The notes beneath the pieces are model-generated. The model was not told the origin of the DNA. It saw only the letters and a program-made list of their open reading frames with translations, and ran no database searches. Positions 9,348 to 18,900 of a stretch of DNA of 64,000 nucleotides are shown here, in pieces (the stretch's first letter is position 1; each line of letters begins with the position of its first letter). The stretch comes from Diplonema japonicum. Taxonomy: Eukaryota; Euglenozoa; Diplonemea; Diplonemida; Diplonemidae. The stretch is taken from NCBI GenBank assembly GCA_964019335.1, contig OZ025725.1, positions 372,001 to 436,000 on the forward strand, in the 5' to 3' direction. Made by a program: the position numbers and the translations under genes.

Positions 9348-11750
9348 ATGCCACCGCAAGGCCGAGGTGGAGCCTCCACGACGGCGGTTCCTGGGCGGGC
9401 TTCCTCTCATAAGGGGAAGTCCGGCGAATCCACCAGGCCGAAGACGAGGGAAGCGGTGCAGGATCTGGCCAATAGGCTGGAGGGTTGGAAGGTGATAGAC
9501 ACCGGAAGAAGGCAGGGAGAGTGCTTCTTCGAAGCGGTGTCGTACGCGGTGCACGGCGCGAGGGACGAGGCGGGGGCGCTGCGGGAGGTGGTGGCCTCTC
9601 ATCTGGCGGGGAAGGACTACTCCTCCTTCATGATGGTGGAGGAAGGGGAGAAGGCTGCGGCGTGGAAGGAGTACCAGAGGCTGGTAACTCTTTCGGGAAC
9701 GTGGGCGGACAGGCTGACGGTCAGCACGATGTCCGTGGTGATGGGACGCAGGATCTGTGTCTTTGCTGTAAGGGATGACATCCTCACCCTGAGCTGCTTC
9801 GAGCCGGGGAGTAGGAATGAGGTACCAGACACGGCCACGCTATGGCTGGGCTATGTGGAGGGCCACTACGTCTGCGCGGTGAAAGGGGAGGACTCGAAGA
9901 TGCCTACCACTACAGCGTATGTGCCGCCGGTGAGGATCCCACTCCCCATCCGCAGCGAGGGCGCGAAGGACGGGAAGAAGAAGGAGCAGGGCAAGCCGGC
10001 ACGCAAGGCCATCATCGCATGCCTTGCCGAGGACGAGTGGCCCGTGCACGTGCGGGAGTGGGAAGGGGCGGAGACACAGCCGGAGCGGGCGGTGTACCTT
10101 GTCCCGCAAGGCTCTGAACGGTTGGCAGCGGAGTGGCTAAGGGGCGCGCCGGCTGCAACGGTCGTTTCATGGGGACGTCTCCCCTACTTCTGCGGCGAGG
10201 AGGCTGAGGTCCTTCTGAGCACGAACGAAGGGCGCGGGAAGACGTGCAGACGCCTGCAGGTGACATCCCGCAATGGTCACCCTGCGATGCCGGACGCAAA
10301 CAAGGAGGAGATGGAGGAAGAGGAGGAGCTGGAGGAGCCGGAGACCTGCACCTCGGAACTCTATCTGGTTACTCAAACATCGCTGGACGCCGAGAAGGCC
10401 AGGTCGAGAGTATTGACATGGCTGAGGGAGAGAGCAGGGCGGTACCTCACCAAGAGAGGCAGGAAGCGGGACGGCGTTTTCGAGGTCCCAATCACGGTGA
10501 TGAAGACCGATGTCCAGTCGATCCTCATGCGCAGTGGCGAGGACGGCGTGTTTGTGCGCCAACCGTGGGAAGCACGCGATCTCCTGCCGGTTTTGTGGCT
10601 GGAGGGCACGGCACTGAAAGCGGCACTGCTGTTCAGGCGTGAAGTGTGCGGATGGGGACTGACCTTCAAGAAGTCGGGCAAGTCCGTCGTCTACGGGGTA
10701 AGGGTACCGAAAGCCGAGCTTGACACAGCAAGGCGGGTGCTCAAAGACCGACATGCCGATCTGAAGGTGACAGCGACAGCAGCGACACTGCTCGACGGCG
10801 AGCACTATGAGGTACAAGGGGTGCCCTCTTCGATGAACGGCCTCGAGCTGGAAGACCGCTTGAAACGGTCGGGATGGCCGGTCACGGTGAGGAAGAGGCT
10901 GCATAGGTTTGGCGAAAAACAGTCCTGGGCCGTGACTTCGTGCTCGAAACCGAGAGGTCTGGTTCTGAATGTCCAGGGCACGCGTTGGACCATCCAGCCG
11001 CTGGAGGGTGACCTGCAGAAGAAGAAGAAGAACAAGAAGGGCGCGAGTGACAGTAATAAGGCCGTATTCACATTGCCGCCGAACGCCATATGGGGCAGAC
11101 AAGCCGGGCAGGCGAACCCATCATCCGCGCCTACACCTGCGCCAGTGTCGGACACGCAGGCGTCAACACACCACGCTGCGTCAACACCTGCGACGCACTC
11201 AACGCCGGTAGCCGAGGCTCTACCCCCACCGAACGCGCCAGCACCTGCTACGAAAACGATGGCGTCTGTCGACGCTTTCGAGGAGTGGGCGCGGAAGAAA
11301 GAGCTGGAGCACGAGCAGGAGAGGAAAGCGATGGAAGCGAGAGTGGTGGACATGGAGAGGAAGGCTGCCGCGACCATCTCGCTAGTGAAGTCGATGGAGC
11401 AGAACATGCAAGCTCTCGGCAGGCAGATGGAGATGGTAACAACACGTCTCGAGAGGTTGGATGCGGTGGCTGTGGCGGTGTCCGAGCTGGTTAAGACTGT
11501 CCAGTCTATCCAGCAGGACATCCAGACTGCGAAGCGCACGGACAAGAAGAGGAAATGCGACGACACGACGACCAGCAAGAAGGCACATTCGGGTGCCCTT
11601 GTCCCCACGAGTGCAACGGGTTCGATGACACCGATATACCTGCCCGGCGGCACACCGACATGTGCGGCCACACCTGACGTGCACATGGCCATAGCTAACA
11701 CTATGACCCCCATCCTACCAATCGAACATGACCCTGACGAGTTCAACTGA
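9348..11750 (+). CDS. LINE ORF1 with OTU-like cysteine protease domain and coiled coil
   Basis: An 800-aa protein. Residues about 45-180 resemble OTU cysteine proteases (deubiquitinase fold): QGECFFEAVSYAV carries the candidate nucleophile Cys59, and LGYVEGHYVCAV carries the candidate His173. The Asp usually three residues before the Cys is Gln here (Q-G-E-C), so activity is uncertain. The middle region (about 200-550) is unrecognised, with possible RNA-binding folds. It is followed by a Lys-rich patch, a Pro/Thr/Ala linker, a strong coiled coil (about 645-735) and a basic nuclear-localisation-like motif (DKKRKCDD). This fits an ORF1 RNA-binding/trimerising protein with an added protease. Intact, no stops. 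Confidence 0.75.
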   Translation: MPPQGRGGASTTAVPGRASSHKGKSGESTRPKTREAVQDLANRLEGWKVIDTGRRQGECFFEAVSYAVHGARDEAGALREVVASHLAGKDYSSFMMVEEGEKAAAWKEYQRLVTLSGTWADRLTVSTMSVVMGRRICVFAVRDDILTLSCFEPGSRNEVPDTATLWLGYVEGHYVCAVKGEDSKMPTTTAYVPPVRIPLPIRSEGAKDGKKKEQGKPARKAIIACLAEDEWPVHVREWEGAETQPERAVYLVPQGSERLAAEWLRGAPAATVVSWGRLPYFCGEEAEVLLSTNEGRGKTCRRLQVTSRNGHPAMPDANKEEMEEEEELEEPETCTSELYLVTQTSLDAEKARSRVLTWLRERAGRYLTKRGRKRDGVFEVPITVMKTDVQSILMRSGEDGVFVRQPWEARDLLPVLWLEGTALKAALLFRREVCGWGLTFKKSGKSVVYGVRVPKAELDTARRVLKDRHADLKVTATAATLLDGEHYEVQGVPSSMNGLELEDRLKRSGWPVTVRKRLHRFGEKQSWAVTSCSKPRGLVLNVQGTRWTIQPLEGDLQKKKKNKKGASDSNKAVFTLPPNAIWGRQAGQANPSSAPTPAPVSDTQASTHHAASTPATHSTPVAEALPPPNAPAPATKTMASVDAFEEWARKKELEHEQERKAMEARVVDMERKAAATISLVKSMEQNMQALGRQMEMVTTRLERLDAVAVAVSELVKTVQSIQQDIQTAKRTDKKRKCDDTTTSKKAHSGALVPTSATGSMTPIYLPGGTPTCAATPDVHMAIANTMTPILPIEHDPDEFN

Positions 11751-11789
11751 AGGGACGCCAGCCATGAAGACATCCGGAGGGACATCTTC

Positions 11790-14700
11790 ATGGGTGGAGC
11801 TAGGGACCCCAATTCGCTCACAATCACAACTCTCAATGTGGGGTCCCTGAGCAATAAGGTGGACGAGGTGTTGGCCATGGAGAGCGACATCTCGTGCTTG
11901 CAGGAAGTGAAGCTGACCGCACACGGACAACACATGATTGGGAGGCATGTTGAGGACAACGGCAGGTATCGTGCGCTGTGGGGAAACCCACAGCCCGGTA
12001 TCGTGGTCGATGGACTTGCTGCTCCCGACAAAGCACAAAGAGGTGGAGTCGGCATACTAGTACAGCGGTGCAGGCCGGCGATAGTCAAAGCAGTCGCTTC
12101 GATGGACGACGGCAACAGGTGGGTCCATGCTATGATCAACTTGGACGGACGAGACATGTGGCTCCACCTCATTGTGGTATATTGCCACTCGGGAAGTTAC
12201 GGCAAACACCAGCGTGAGACACTTTTGAACAAGGTGCTGAACGAGATGAGATGTGCCCTGGGAGATGTTCCTATCATCGTCGCGGGGGACCTAAACACCG
12301 AGGTGTCGCAATCAGGTGTACTACAGCAGGCGGTTGGGTGTGACTGGGTGGATGCAGCAGCAATGCAGGCCGAGAAAGACGGGGTAAGGCCGAGCCACAC
12401 CTTTGTGAGGAGAGCCACTGACACAAAGACACGCATCGACTACGTCTTGATGAACCCGATCGCTGCGGCGGGACTACAGAAGGCGTGGGTCCACGACACG
12501 GTGTATACCAACGAACACAGATGCCTCTCCATCAAACTGTGTATCCCTACTCTCAAGAGCAAGACACGCAAGTACTTCATCCCGAAGGAACTGCCGGTGT
12601 CGACTGCTAGTGATGACCACGTGATTGAGCTGCTACAGGCGGAGAGATTCATCCAAAAACTTGAGGACATCGACGGCGCATACCGTGTGCTGGCTGACGT
12701 CTCGGAAAGACACTGCATCACAGGCGTGCCGATGGAGCAACAGAAGACTTTCCGAGGGAGGGGCGAGGAGCGCAAACCCAAGGAGAAATGCCTGTCGGCC
12801 AAGTCTGTAAAGGAAGCCACGGGCGCAGCGGTGGGTAGACAGAAGTCGATTGCCTGTTTGCAGAGGAAGCTTGCACACATCAGCGCGGAAATCCAGGTGA
12901 TGATTGACAAGGGACAAGTGTGCAACATGCCAGTAGTTCTGTTGAAGACTTGGGCGAATGCTCTGAGTTTGCTGGAGAAACTGCCGAACCCTCCAGTGTT
13001 TGATAGGAACTTGCTGAAGGATGACCTGGAGTCGATTGTCACCAGACTTCAACTGCTAGACGACAACCTCTCCTCGCTACTACGCGAGATCGCAAAGGAC
13101 ACGAGAGTGGAGCGGGAGAAGAAGTACGAGGCGAGGATCAACACCCAGTTCCAGGAGGAGCGGAGGGGGATGACCGCCTTTGTGAAAAACACTTCTACGT
13201 CAGCGGCGCAGGCAGTGGAGAGCGGCGGAGTGCTGACCGCAGACCTCGACGAGATGGACAGGATGATGCACGCGGAATGGGACGGCGTGCTCCAGATGTA
13301 CGGTGAAGGGCATGAAGAACCATCGTACGAGGCCTTCAAGGCTAGATACGGGCCATACATCTCGACGCATGACATGGTGCTCCAGCCACTGACAGGGGCT
13401 GATCTGAGAGCAGTTCTGGCCAAGAAATCGACGAGGACAGCACCGGGAGTTGATGGGTGGAGGATGGCAGAACTTCGCGCTATGCCAAATGTATTGTTGG
13501 ATGCGTGGGCGATGCTCTTCAACGCCATCGAGGTGACAGGGAAGTGGCCGAAGGCACTCCTGACGGCGTTGGTTACGCTGATCCCGAAGGGAGGCGAGAG
13601 GACTCCGCTCAACCACCGCCCCATCACAGTCACGAGTGCGGTCTACAGACTGTGGGCCTGTGCCAGGTTGCGTGATATATCGCCATGGCAAGAGAAATGG
13701 GCGGACGACTCGCAGCATGGTTTTCGACCACGTCACGGGACGGACAGCATCCTGATGGAGCTCAGCACGCAGCTGGAGACGGCGATGCTGACCAACACCC
13801 CTCTTAACGGCATAGCACTGGACTTCGTCAAGTGCTTCGACAGGGTGCCACAGAAAGTAGCGTTCGGGCTTATGCAAGACCTGGGTTTGCACCAGAGGAT
13901 ACTGACCCCGCTCAAAGCGATGTACGCAGGCCTCAAAAGACGTTTCCGCTTCCCTACTGGCGTGGGTTCCGAGTTCCACGTGACAAATGGAATTCTCCAA
14001 GGGTGTCCAATCTCCGTCATCCTGGTGAACGCTCTGGTGTCAGTGATGGTGAAGTGCGTGATTGCTGAGGTACCTGGCTCGCGATCGCTGTCGTACGCGG
14101 ACGACGCGTACCTACTTGCGCGTTTGGTCGAGGTACTCAAGAGAGCGACCAACAAAACAATCGAGTTTTGCGAGCGGACAGGCATGCGCCTTAACGAAAA
14201 CAAGTCACAAGCATTCTCGACGAAGGATGAGATCGGCCCTTGGTTGAAGTGCACAGGCTCATCGTTCAGAGTGACGAAGGGGATCAAGGCGCTTGGCGTG
14301 ATCCTGAACATGAACGGGAAACATAGTTTGGACAAGCTACATTCCGCCGAAGGCCGTTTGTCCCGGCTTGGTGCATTGCCATTAAGCTTCGGGAACAAGG
14401 CGTCAATGCTGACGGGCACTGTGCTACCATCCTGTCTATACGGTACGACCTACGCTGCGCCGTCTGACAACCAGCTGAAGAAGCTCTGTACAGCGACGGT
14501 GACTTCCCTGTGGGGACCGCGCTTCAGGATGAGATCCCCGATGGCTGTGCTCAATGTGCTGTTACCTGGACACACAGCATATCCACAAGCGAAGATTGTT
14601 TACAACACGGTGAACTGCCTGATGCGAGAAAGCCTCACCTCCCCACAACTGTGGCAGCGAGTCAATGAGATTGTTACACTGTACCGGGAGCGAGAGGACG

Positions 14701-15878
14701 ACGAGGAGAGGGGGCCGCTAGGGGTCTTGCTGAAGAGGTGGCTACCCTTCCTGAACAAGGGGTGGTCCTTCATTGAAGGTTTGCGCGCTCTGGTGCCCAG
14801 TGCGAGACGCCATGAAGTAAGACAGGCGATCAGACCGGCTGTTGCAAAGGAATTGATCCACGGCAGGTCGTCTTTTGCTGGAATGGAAGCGGGTGCATGT
14901 CCGTCCACGAACGCCTGGTGGAGGAAGCTCCAGTCACGGAGACCGCTGATATCGTACAGACTGCGGCGGATCATCAGCGGTGCAGTGTTCACGGTACACC
15001 CTCGAGTGTGGGGGAAGCAATTGGATGAACGTGAGGGTGTGGAAAGCTCGTCTCTTGCGTGCGACGTCTGCGACCATCGATGCCAGACGACGACAGAAGT
15101 CACGGAGCACGCCCTATGGGAATGTGCACCAGCGAGAGCTGCCCTGACAAACGAAAGATATGGCGGGATGACGCGAAGTGACCTACCTGCAGTGACCGCC
15201 CTCCACGGGATCATTCCAAGGGGCGCAACGGGGGCTGCGAAGCAACAGGCGGCAGTCGTGCAACGATACCTGTTGGATGTCGTGTCAAGACGAGACGCCA
15301 GAGCGGCTGAACGGAGCACCAGAATCCTCACCACCAACCCGTGGGATGAGATCACAACGGGGAAGCAGCACACTGTGCCCACAGTGGAGCTGTTGAAATC
15401 GAACGGAGCGTCGGGAAAGGTCCTAATGTTCTACATGAAGAGCGTCCTCAGGTGGCTGAAAAGCCTAAGATGGTACGCAGGTAGGAAGTTGACGTCCGTC
15501 ACGACGATGGAGCTCGCAGTAGACTATGAGCAGGCCACCCGGCAGTCCTTGGCTGGACCCCTCGACGACCAGGACTGGCTCACAGAGAAGGCTGGAAGGA
15601 TGCGATACATCTTAGGACGTATTCAGAAATGCACAGCAAAGAGTGGGAAGAATGCTTTCCCCGCCAACGCAAAGACAAGGGTACACACCCTTCGACATCT
15701 TGGGGGCCCGACGACACACGGCTACGACAGGAGACCACTCTTCTCCTCGAGCCAAACCGCCCCCTACCTAGCACGACTCCAAGCAATGTTTCTCGCCCAG
15801 ATGCCGTCCATCTCATCGCGACAAACAGCCACCGCAGGCACCAGACAGCAACCGCAGAACGGTGACCGATTAGTGTGA
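11790..15878 (+). CDS. LINE ORF2: APE-type endonuclease, reverse transcriptase, CCHC-type zinc finger
   Basis: A 1362-aa polyprotein. Endonuclease motifs come first: TTLNVGSLSNK, CLQEVKL, VAGDLNTEV, RIDYVLMN and TNEHRCLSI (about 10-255). The RT follows, with AELRAMP, LVTLIPK, HRPITVTSAVYRLWACARL, motif A LDFVKCFDRVP and catalytic SYADDAYLLARL (nt about 14090-14120). A C-terminal CDVCDHRC...HALWEC zinc finger (nt 15060-15126) and a conserved tail with RVHTLRHLGG end the protein. The frame is fully intact. The ATG chosen is 39 nt after the ORF1 stop. Its nearest relative in the window is the ORF at 1-3318; RT wording such as GVDGWRMAELR recalls LINEs of dinoflagellates and other protists (from memory). 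Confidence 0.9.
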   Translation: MGGARDPNSLTITTLNVGSLSNKVDEVLAMESDISCLQEVKLTAHGQHMIGRHVEDNGRYRALWGNPQPGIVVDGLAAPDKAQRGGVGILVQRCRPAIVKAVASMDDGNRWVHAMINLDGRDMWLHLIVVYCHSGSYGKHQRETLLNKVLNEMRCALGDVPIIVAGDLNTEVSQSGVLQQAVGCDWVDAAAMQAEKDGVRPSHTFVRRATDTKTRIDYVLMNPIAAAGLQKAWVHDTVYTNEHRCLSIKLCIPTLKSKTRKYFIPKELPVSTASDDHVIELLQAERFIQKLEDIDGAYRVLADVSERHCITGVPMEQQKTFRGRGEERKPKEKCLSAKSVKEATGAAVGRQKSIACLQRKLAHISAEIQVMIDKGQVCNMPVVLLKTWANALSLLEKLPNPPVFDRNLLKDDLESIVTRLQLLDDNLSSLLREIAKDTRVEREKKYEARINTQFQEERRGMTAFVKNTSTSAAQAVESGGVLTADLDEMDRMMHAEWDGVLQMYGEGHEEPSYEAFKARYGPYISTHDMVLQPLTGADLRAVLAKKSTRTAPGVDGWRMAELRAMPNVLLDAWAMLFNAIEVTGKWPKALLTALVTLIPKGGERTPLNHRPITVTSAVYRLWACARLRDISPWQEKWADDSQHGFRPRHGTDSILMELSTQLETAMLTNTPLNGIALDFVKCFDRVPQKVAFGLMQDLGLHQRILTPLKAMYAGLKRRFRFPTGVGSEFHVTNGILQGCPISVILVNALVSVMVKCVIAEVPGSRSLSYADDAYLLARLVEVLKRATNKTIEFCERTGMRLNENKSQAFSTKDEIGPWLKCTGSSFRVTKGIKALGVILNMNGKHSLDKLHSAEGRLSRLGALPLSFGNKASMLTGTVLPSCLYGTTYAAPSDNQLKKLCTATVTSLWGPRFRMRSPMAVLNVLLPGHTAYPQAKIVYNTVNCLMRESLTSPQLWQRVNEIVTLYREREDDEERGPLGVLLKRWLPFLNKGWSFIEGLRALVPSARRHEVRQAIRPAVAKELIHGRSSFAGMEAGACPSTNAWWRKLQSRRPLISYRLRRIISGAVFTVHPRVWGKQLDEREGVESSSLACDVCDHRCQTTTEVTEHALWECAPARAALTNERYGGMTRSDLPAVTALHGIIPRGATGAAKQQAAVVQRYLLDVVSRRDARAAERSTRILTTNPWDEITTGKQHTVPTVELLKSNGASGKVLMFYMKSVLRWLKSLRWYAGRKLTSVTTMELAVDYEQATRQSLAGPLDDQDWLTEKAGRMRYILGRIQKCTAKSGKNAFPANAKTRVHTLRHLGGPTTHGYDRRPLFSSSQTAPYLARLQAMFLAQMPSISSRQTATAGTRQQPQNGDRLV

Positions 15879-15940
15879 ATTTCTCCCTGAACGGTGAGCA
15901 CCCACCCGCACACCGAAATTTATCAAATTTTATTGCCGAA

Positions 15941-15952
15941 TTGTTTTATTGT
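15941..15952. repeat. Candidate target-site duplication, right copy
   Basis: TTGTTTTATTGT, identical to 9232-9243; followed directly by the pyrimidine tract serving the giant gene. Confidence 0.45.
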
Positions 15953-15985
15953 TTGTGTGTGTTTTTCTCTTTTGCATCCCACCAG
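15953..15985 (+). promoter_or_regulatory. Candidate trans-splice acceptor for the giant gene
   Basis: Pyrimidine-rich tract ending tgcatcccaccag at 15985, 14 nt before the ATG at 16000. If the direct repeats are a true target-site duplication, the insertion left this acceptor intact. Confidence 0.45.
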
Positions 15986-15999
15986 TAACTTGACAGGAA

Positions 16000-18900
16000 A
16001 TGCCGCCCAAGTTGCGCAACATCGGCCCGTCCCCGGGCATGCAGGGGAGGATCAGCAGGAGCGGTTGGAACCCTGCTCTGAAACGGAGGAAGAAGGTGCT
16101 CGCACGAAAAGTGAAAAAAACTGCAAAACCAGCGGAGGAGAAAGAAACATGGACGGTGGTGCGGTTCAGGTCCGACAGGGACAAGGTTGCGACCAAGCAC
16201 GATGAAGCCCTAGGATACCTGGTGCAGGGAAAGGAAAGACTGCGGTTAGAGGCGAAAAAAGGCCAAGCACACACTTTAATCGCCGTGGCAGGGAAGCTTG
16301 AAAACGAAGGACTCGTCCAATATAAAAAAATCGAAAACCAGGTTCAGTACGCAAACAAAGTACAAGGCTCGCATAGCTTCTGCACTGTGGTTGTCCTCCT
16401 TGAGCGGAATGAGGATTTCTTTGCAAACCTAGAAAAGCTTGACAAACGTGTGTCTGCATCAGAAGCCGCCCTCACAGCGCTGCCCAGCGAGCTGCCGTAC
16501 AACGGGGCCGACATAAAGAAGAGCTACAAGGTAACAGGCCCGGCAGTGCAAAGCGTGTTTGATCAATGGGACAAAGCGCAAGAGGACTCACCCGACAAAC
16601 CAAAAAACACTTTGAACTGGATAGACAAGAGGCGTAGCCCTGTGTGGTGCAACAACATCTTCAACGCGGAGTTCGGCAGCCACCACTTCGACGACAACCA
16701 GGTAGAGACGTGCTCGGCAATGCAGATTTTCTCCAAGCTCTTTCGCGACACGATGTTGGAGCAGCAGCAGTGGCTTGGCCTCACGCCGAAGCAGTTCGCG
16801 GTGATGCGCTGCATTCACACAGCCATGATCGCCTCGATGCCCATGTTCAACAAGCGAAAAGCCTATGACCGTGACGCAAGCCCGCACTCCCTCGCAGCCT
16901 TGATCCATGAGGTAAGCAAGCTGCTCAGCAAGCTAGAGCCCGGTGGTGTATGTATTGTACCCATTTGCATCGACCTCGCCAAGCTGCCCATGATCATCGA
17001 GATGGATCTCAACAACAAGGCCAGGGTCACTATTGTGAACAGCGGCTGCAGTGCATACCACCCTAAAGTCGCCACAGCGCCCAACAAGATCCAGCAGTAC
17101 ACCACAGTGAGCATCAGCGATGTTTCCATGGATGCCTTGGAGGACGAGGCTTTCTGGATCTTCGTCCTTGACAACTCTGTGTACCCGGAACAGGTTTTCT
17201 ATACACACTTCCTTGGCTGGCTCCATCAAGGCATCCCTTACTACAGTGCCATTAGCTCCACTCCTGACGAGCAGACACTGAGGACACCGACAAGCAAGAC
17301 TGCTCCATGCATTTGGAAAGCGCTGCACCACACTGTGGACTACCTCGCACAGAGGAACGGGATTGAGAAGGAACGCAGAAAGTTGTTTAAGTTCAACATG
17401 CGGCATCAGCTGCTGAAGTGGGTTGTGAACGATCTGCACGTGACAAAGATGATTTCAATGAGCGGCAGGATGCTTGTACGCATTGCGGGTGAATGTGTTG
17501 CCAAGTCTGCGGTGTCGATGCCGTACCTGAAGACGTCAAGCAGACACCTGTCGGCGGTGAAAGACACTCTGGAAAAGATCGACAACAGGATTGCGATCAT
17601 GCAGACAGAGACGAACGTAACCGACCCACCAGCACAGCTAGACCTTAATAAGGGGCATAACCTCCTCGCGCAGGTAGCTGTTCTGCCGTGCTTCGAAAGA
17701 CTCCGCAGGTTGGAGGATGTGGACGGGCTTGCTGGTGCTCTCATCCCGCAGCCAAAGTTCGTCCCTGCGAACTTCTTGCTCGTCCCAGACCGTGTTGTCA
17801 ACAGGCCGCGTGCGGTAGACGCCCTGCGTGACGCCGACATGCTCTGCACAAGAGTCATGGTGCAGAACAAGGTCATCAAAAACGCACACTTCCTCATCAT
17901 TTCACTCATTGAAAACCTCTTCATCCATGTCCTTCCAGTGCCAAAGTACGGCGACCCGGAATGCATATGGCAGCAGCCCTTGATGTACGCACAGCAGTTG
18001 GACATTCTTACCCTCCTCCAACGTCTCATGGAGCATTGGGCTGCCGCATGCTTCAGCACGCTTGCCAGTCGGGAATTTGACATTATCAGGATAACAGTTG
18101 CTGGTGCAATGTCAACCATCGCTGATGCGGTTTTAAGGAAGCAAGCAACTGATAGGCCATCGCAGATGTCGGCGCATCTTGCGGGTTACAAAGGCAGGCT
18201 GCCGCCTTTTGCGCCAACAGCAGGCAAGTACGCAGAACAGTCCGAAACAGTGGAAGTGATCGCTCCGGAGGTCAACATCGTCAGAACACAGGTGCTTGAC
18301 TACTTTGAGGCACTCTTGTCCATCGCCCCGCCTGACAGGCATATCTTCAAATGGGAGGTGACGTGTAAGTCCGACTTGGGGTCCGCACGGCTCTGCTTCC
18401 AGATGGCTGATTACCAAGCCTTCCCGCTCGAGGCGCCCATGAACTACCTGTCGCAAGACACAGACCCGCACTACCTCATCACGAAAAACTGTCCGGAGTT
18501 CAAGGCGTACCGCGATGTCTTCTTCTACTTCAAGTATTTCATGAACACGGAGGCCGGTGGGTTCCCACACCTGTCGTCATACAACCAGCATGCTGCGCAG
18601 CTCAGCTGGCAGTACCTGTGCGCCGTAGGGTACCAAGTCGAGGCCTTCGACAGAATGCTGTCGTGCAGGGCGCGCACTCACAGGTGGCCTTCGTACGCAG
18701 TGGCTTCAAGGTTCACTCTACCCAACGAGGCGACCAACGAGGAGGACGTGCTGCACATCAAGACGCTGCCGACGTTTTCCGACACCATAGGTCAGAAGGA
18801 CAGCGAGCTACTGCTGTCGTACCTCACTGCGCCGTACATCAGAATACCGCTGGTGGCAAACTTTTTTGCAACAGAGGACAGAGTGTCCCTGCTGCGGAAG

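Larger units (their letters stand above)
9244..15940 (+). mobile_element. Complete-looking LINE (OTU-like ORF1 + EN/RT ORF2)
   Basis: About 6.7 kb between the two copies of the 12-bp direct repeat. It has two long intact ORFs in one orientation separated by 39 nt, no LTRs and no poly(A) tail; the 3' end is AT-rich (atcaaattttattgccgaa). The element sits in the spacer between two host genes, in the direction of transcription. Its 5' leader ends in a pyrimidine tract and ttttttag (near 9305), so its mRNA could be trans-spliced from a host polycistron. Confidence 0.8.

Noticed and set aside
10805-12172. 455-aa minus-strand ORF overlapping the LINE ORF1/ORF2 junction
   Set aside because: Complementary shadow, Ser/Cys-rich, no motif; both + ORFs are clearly real.
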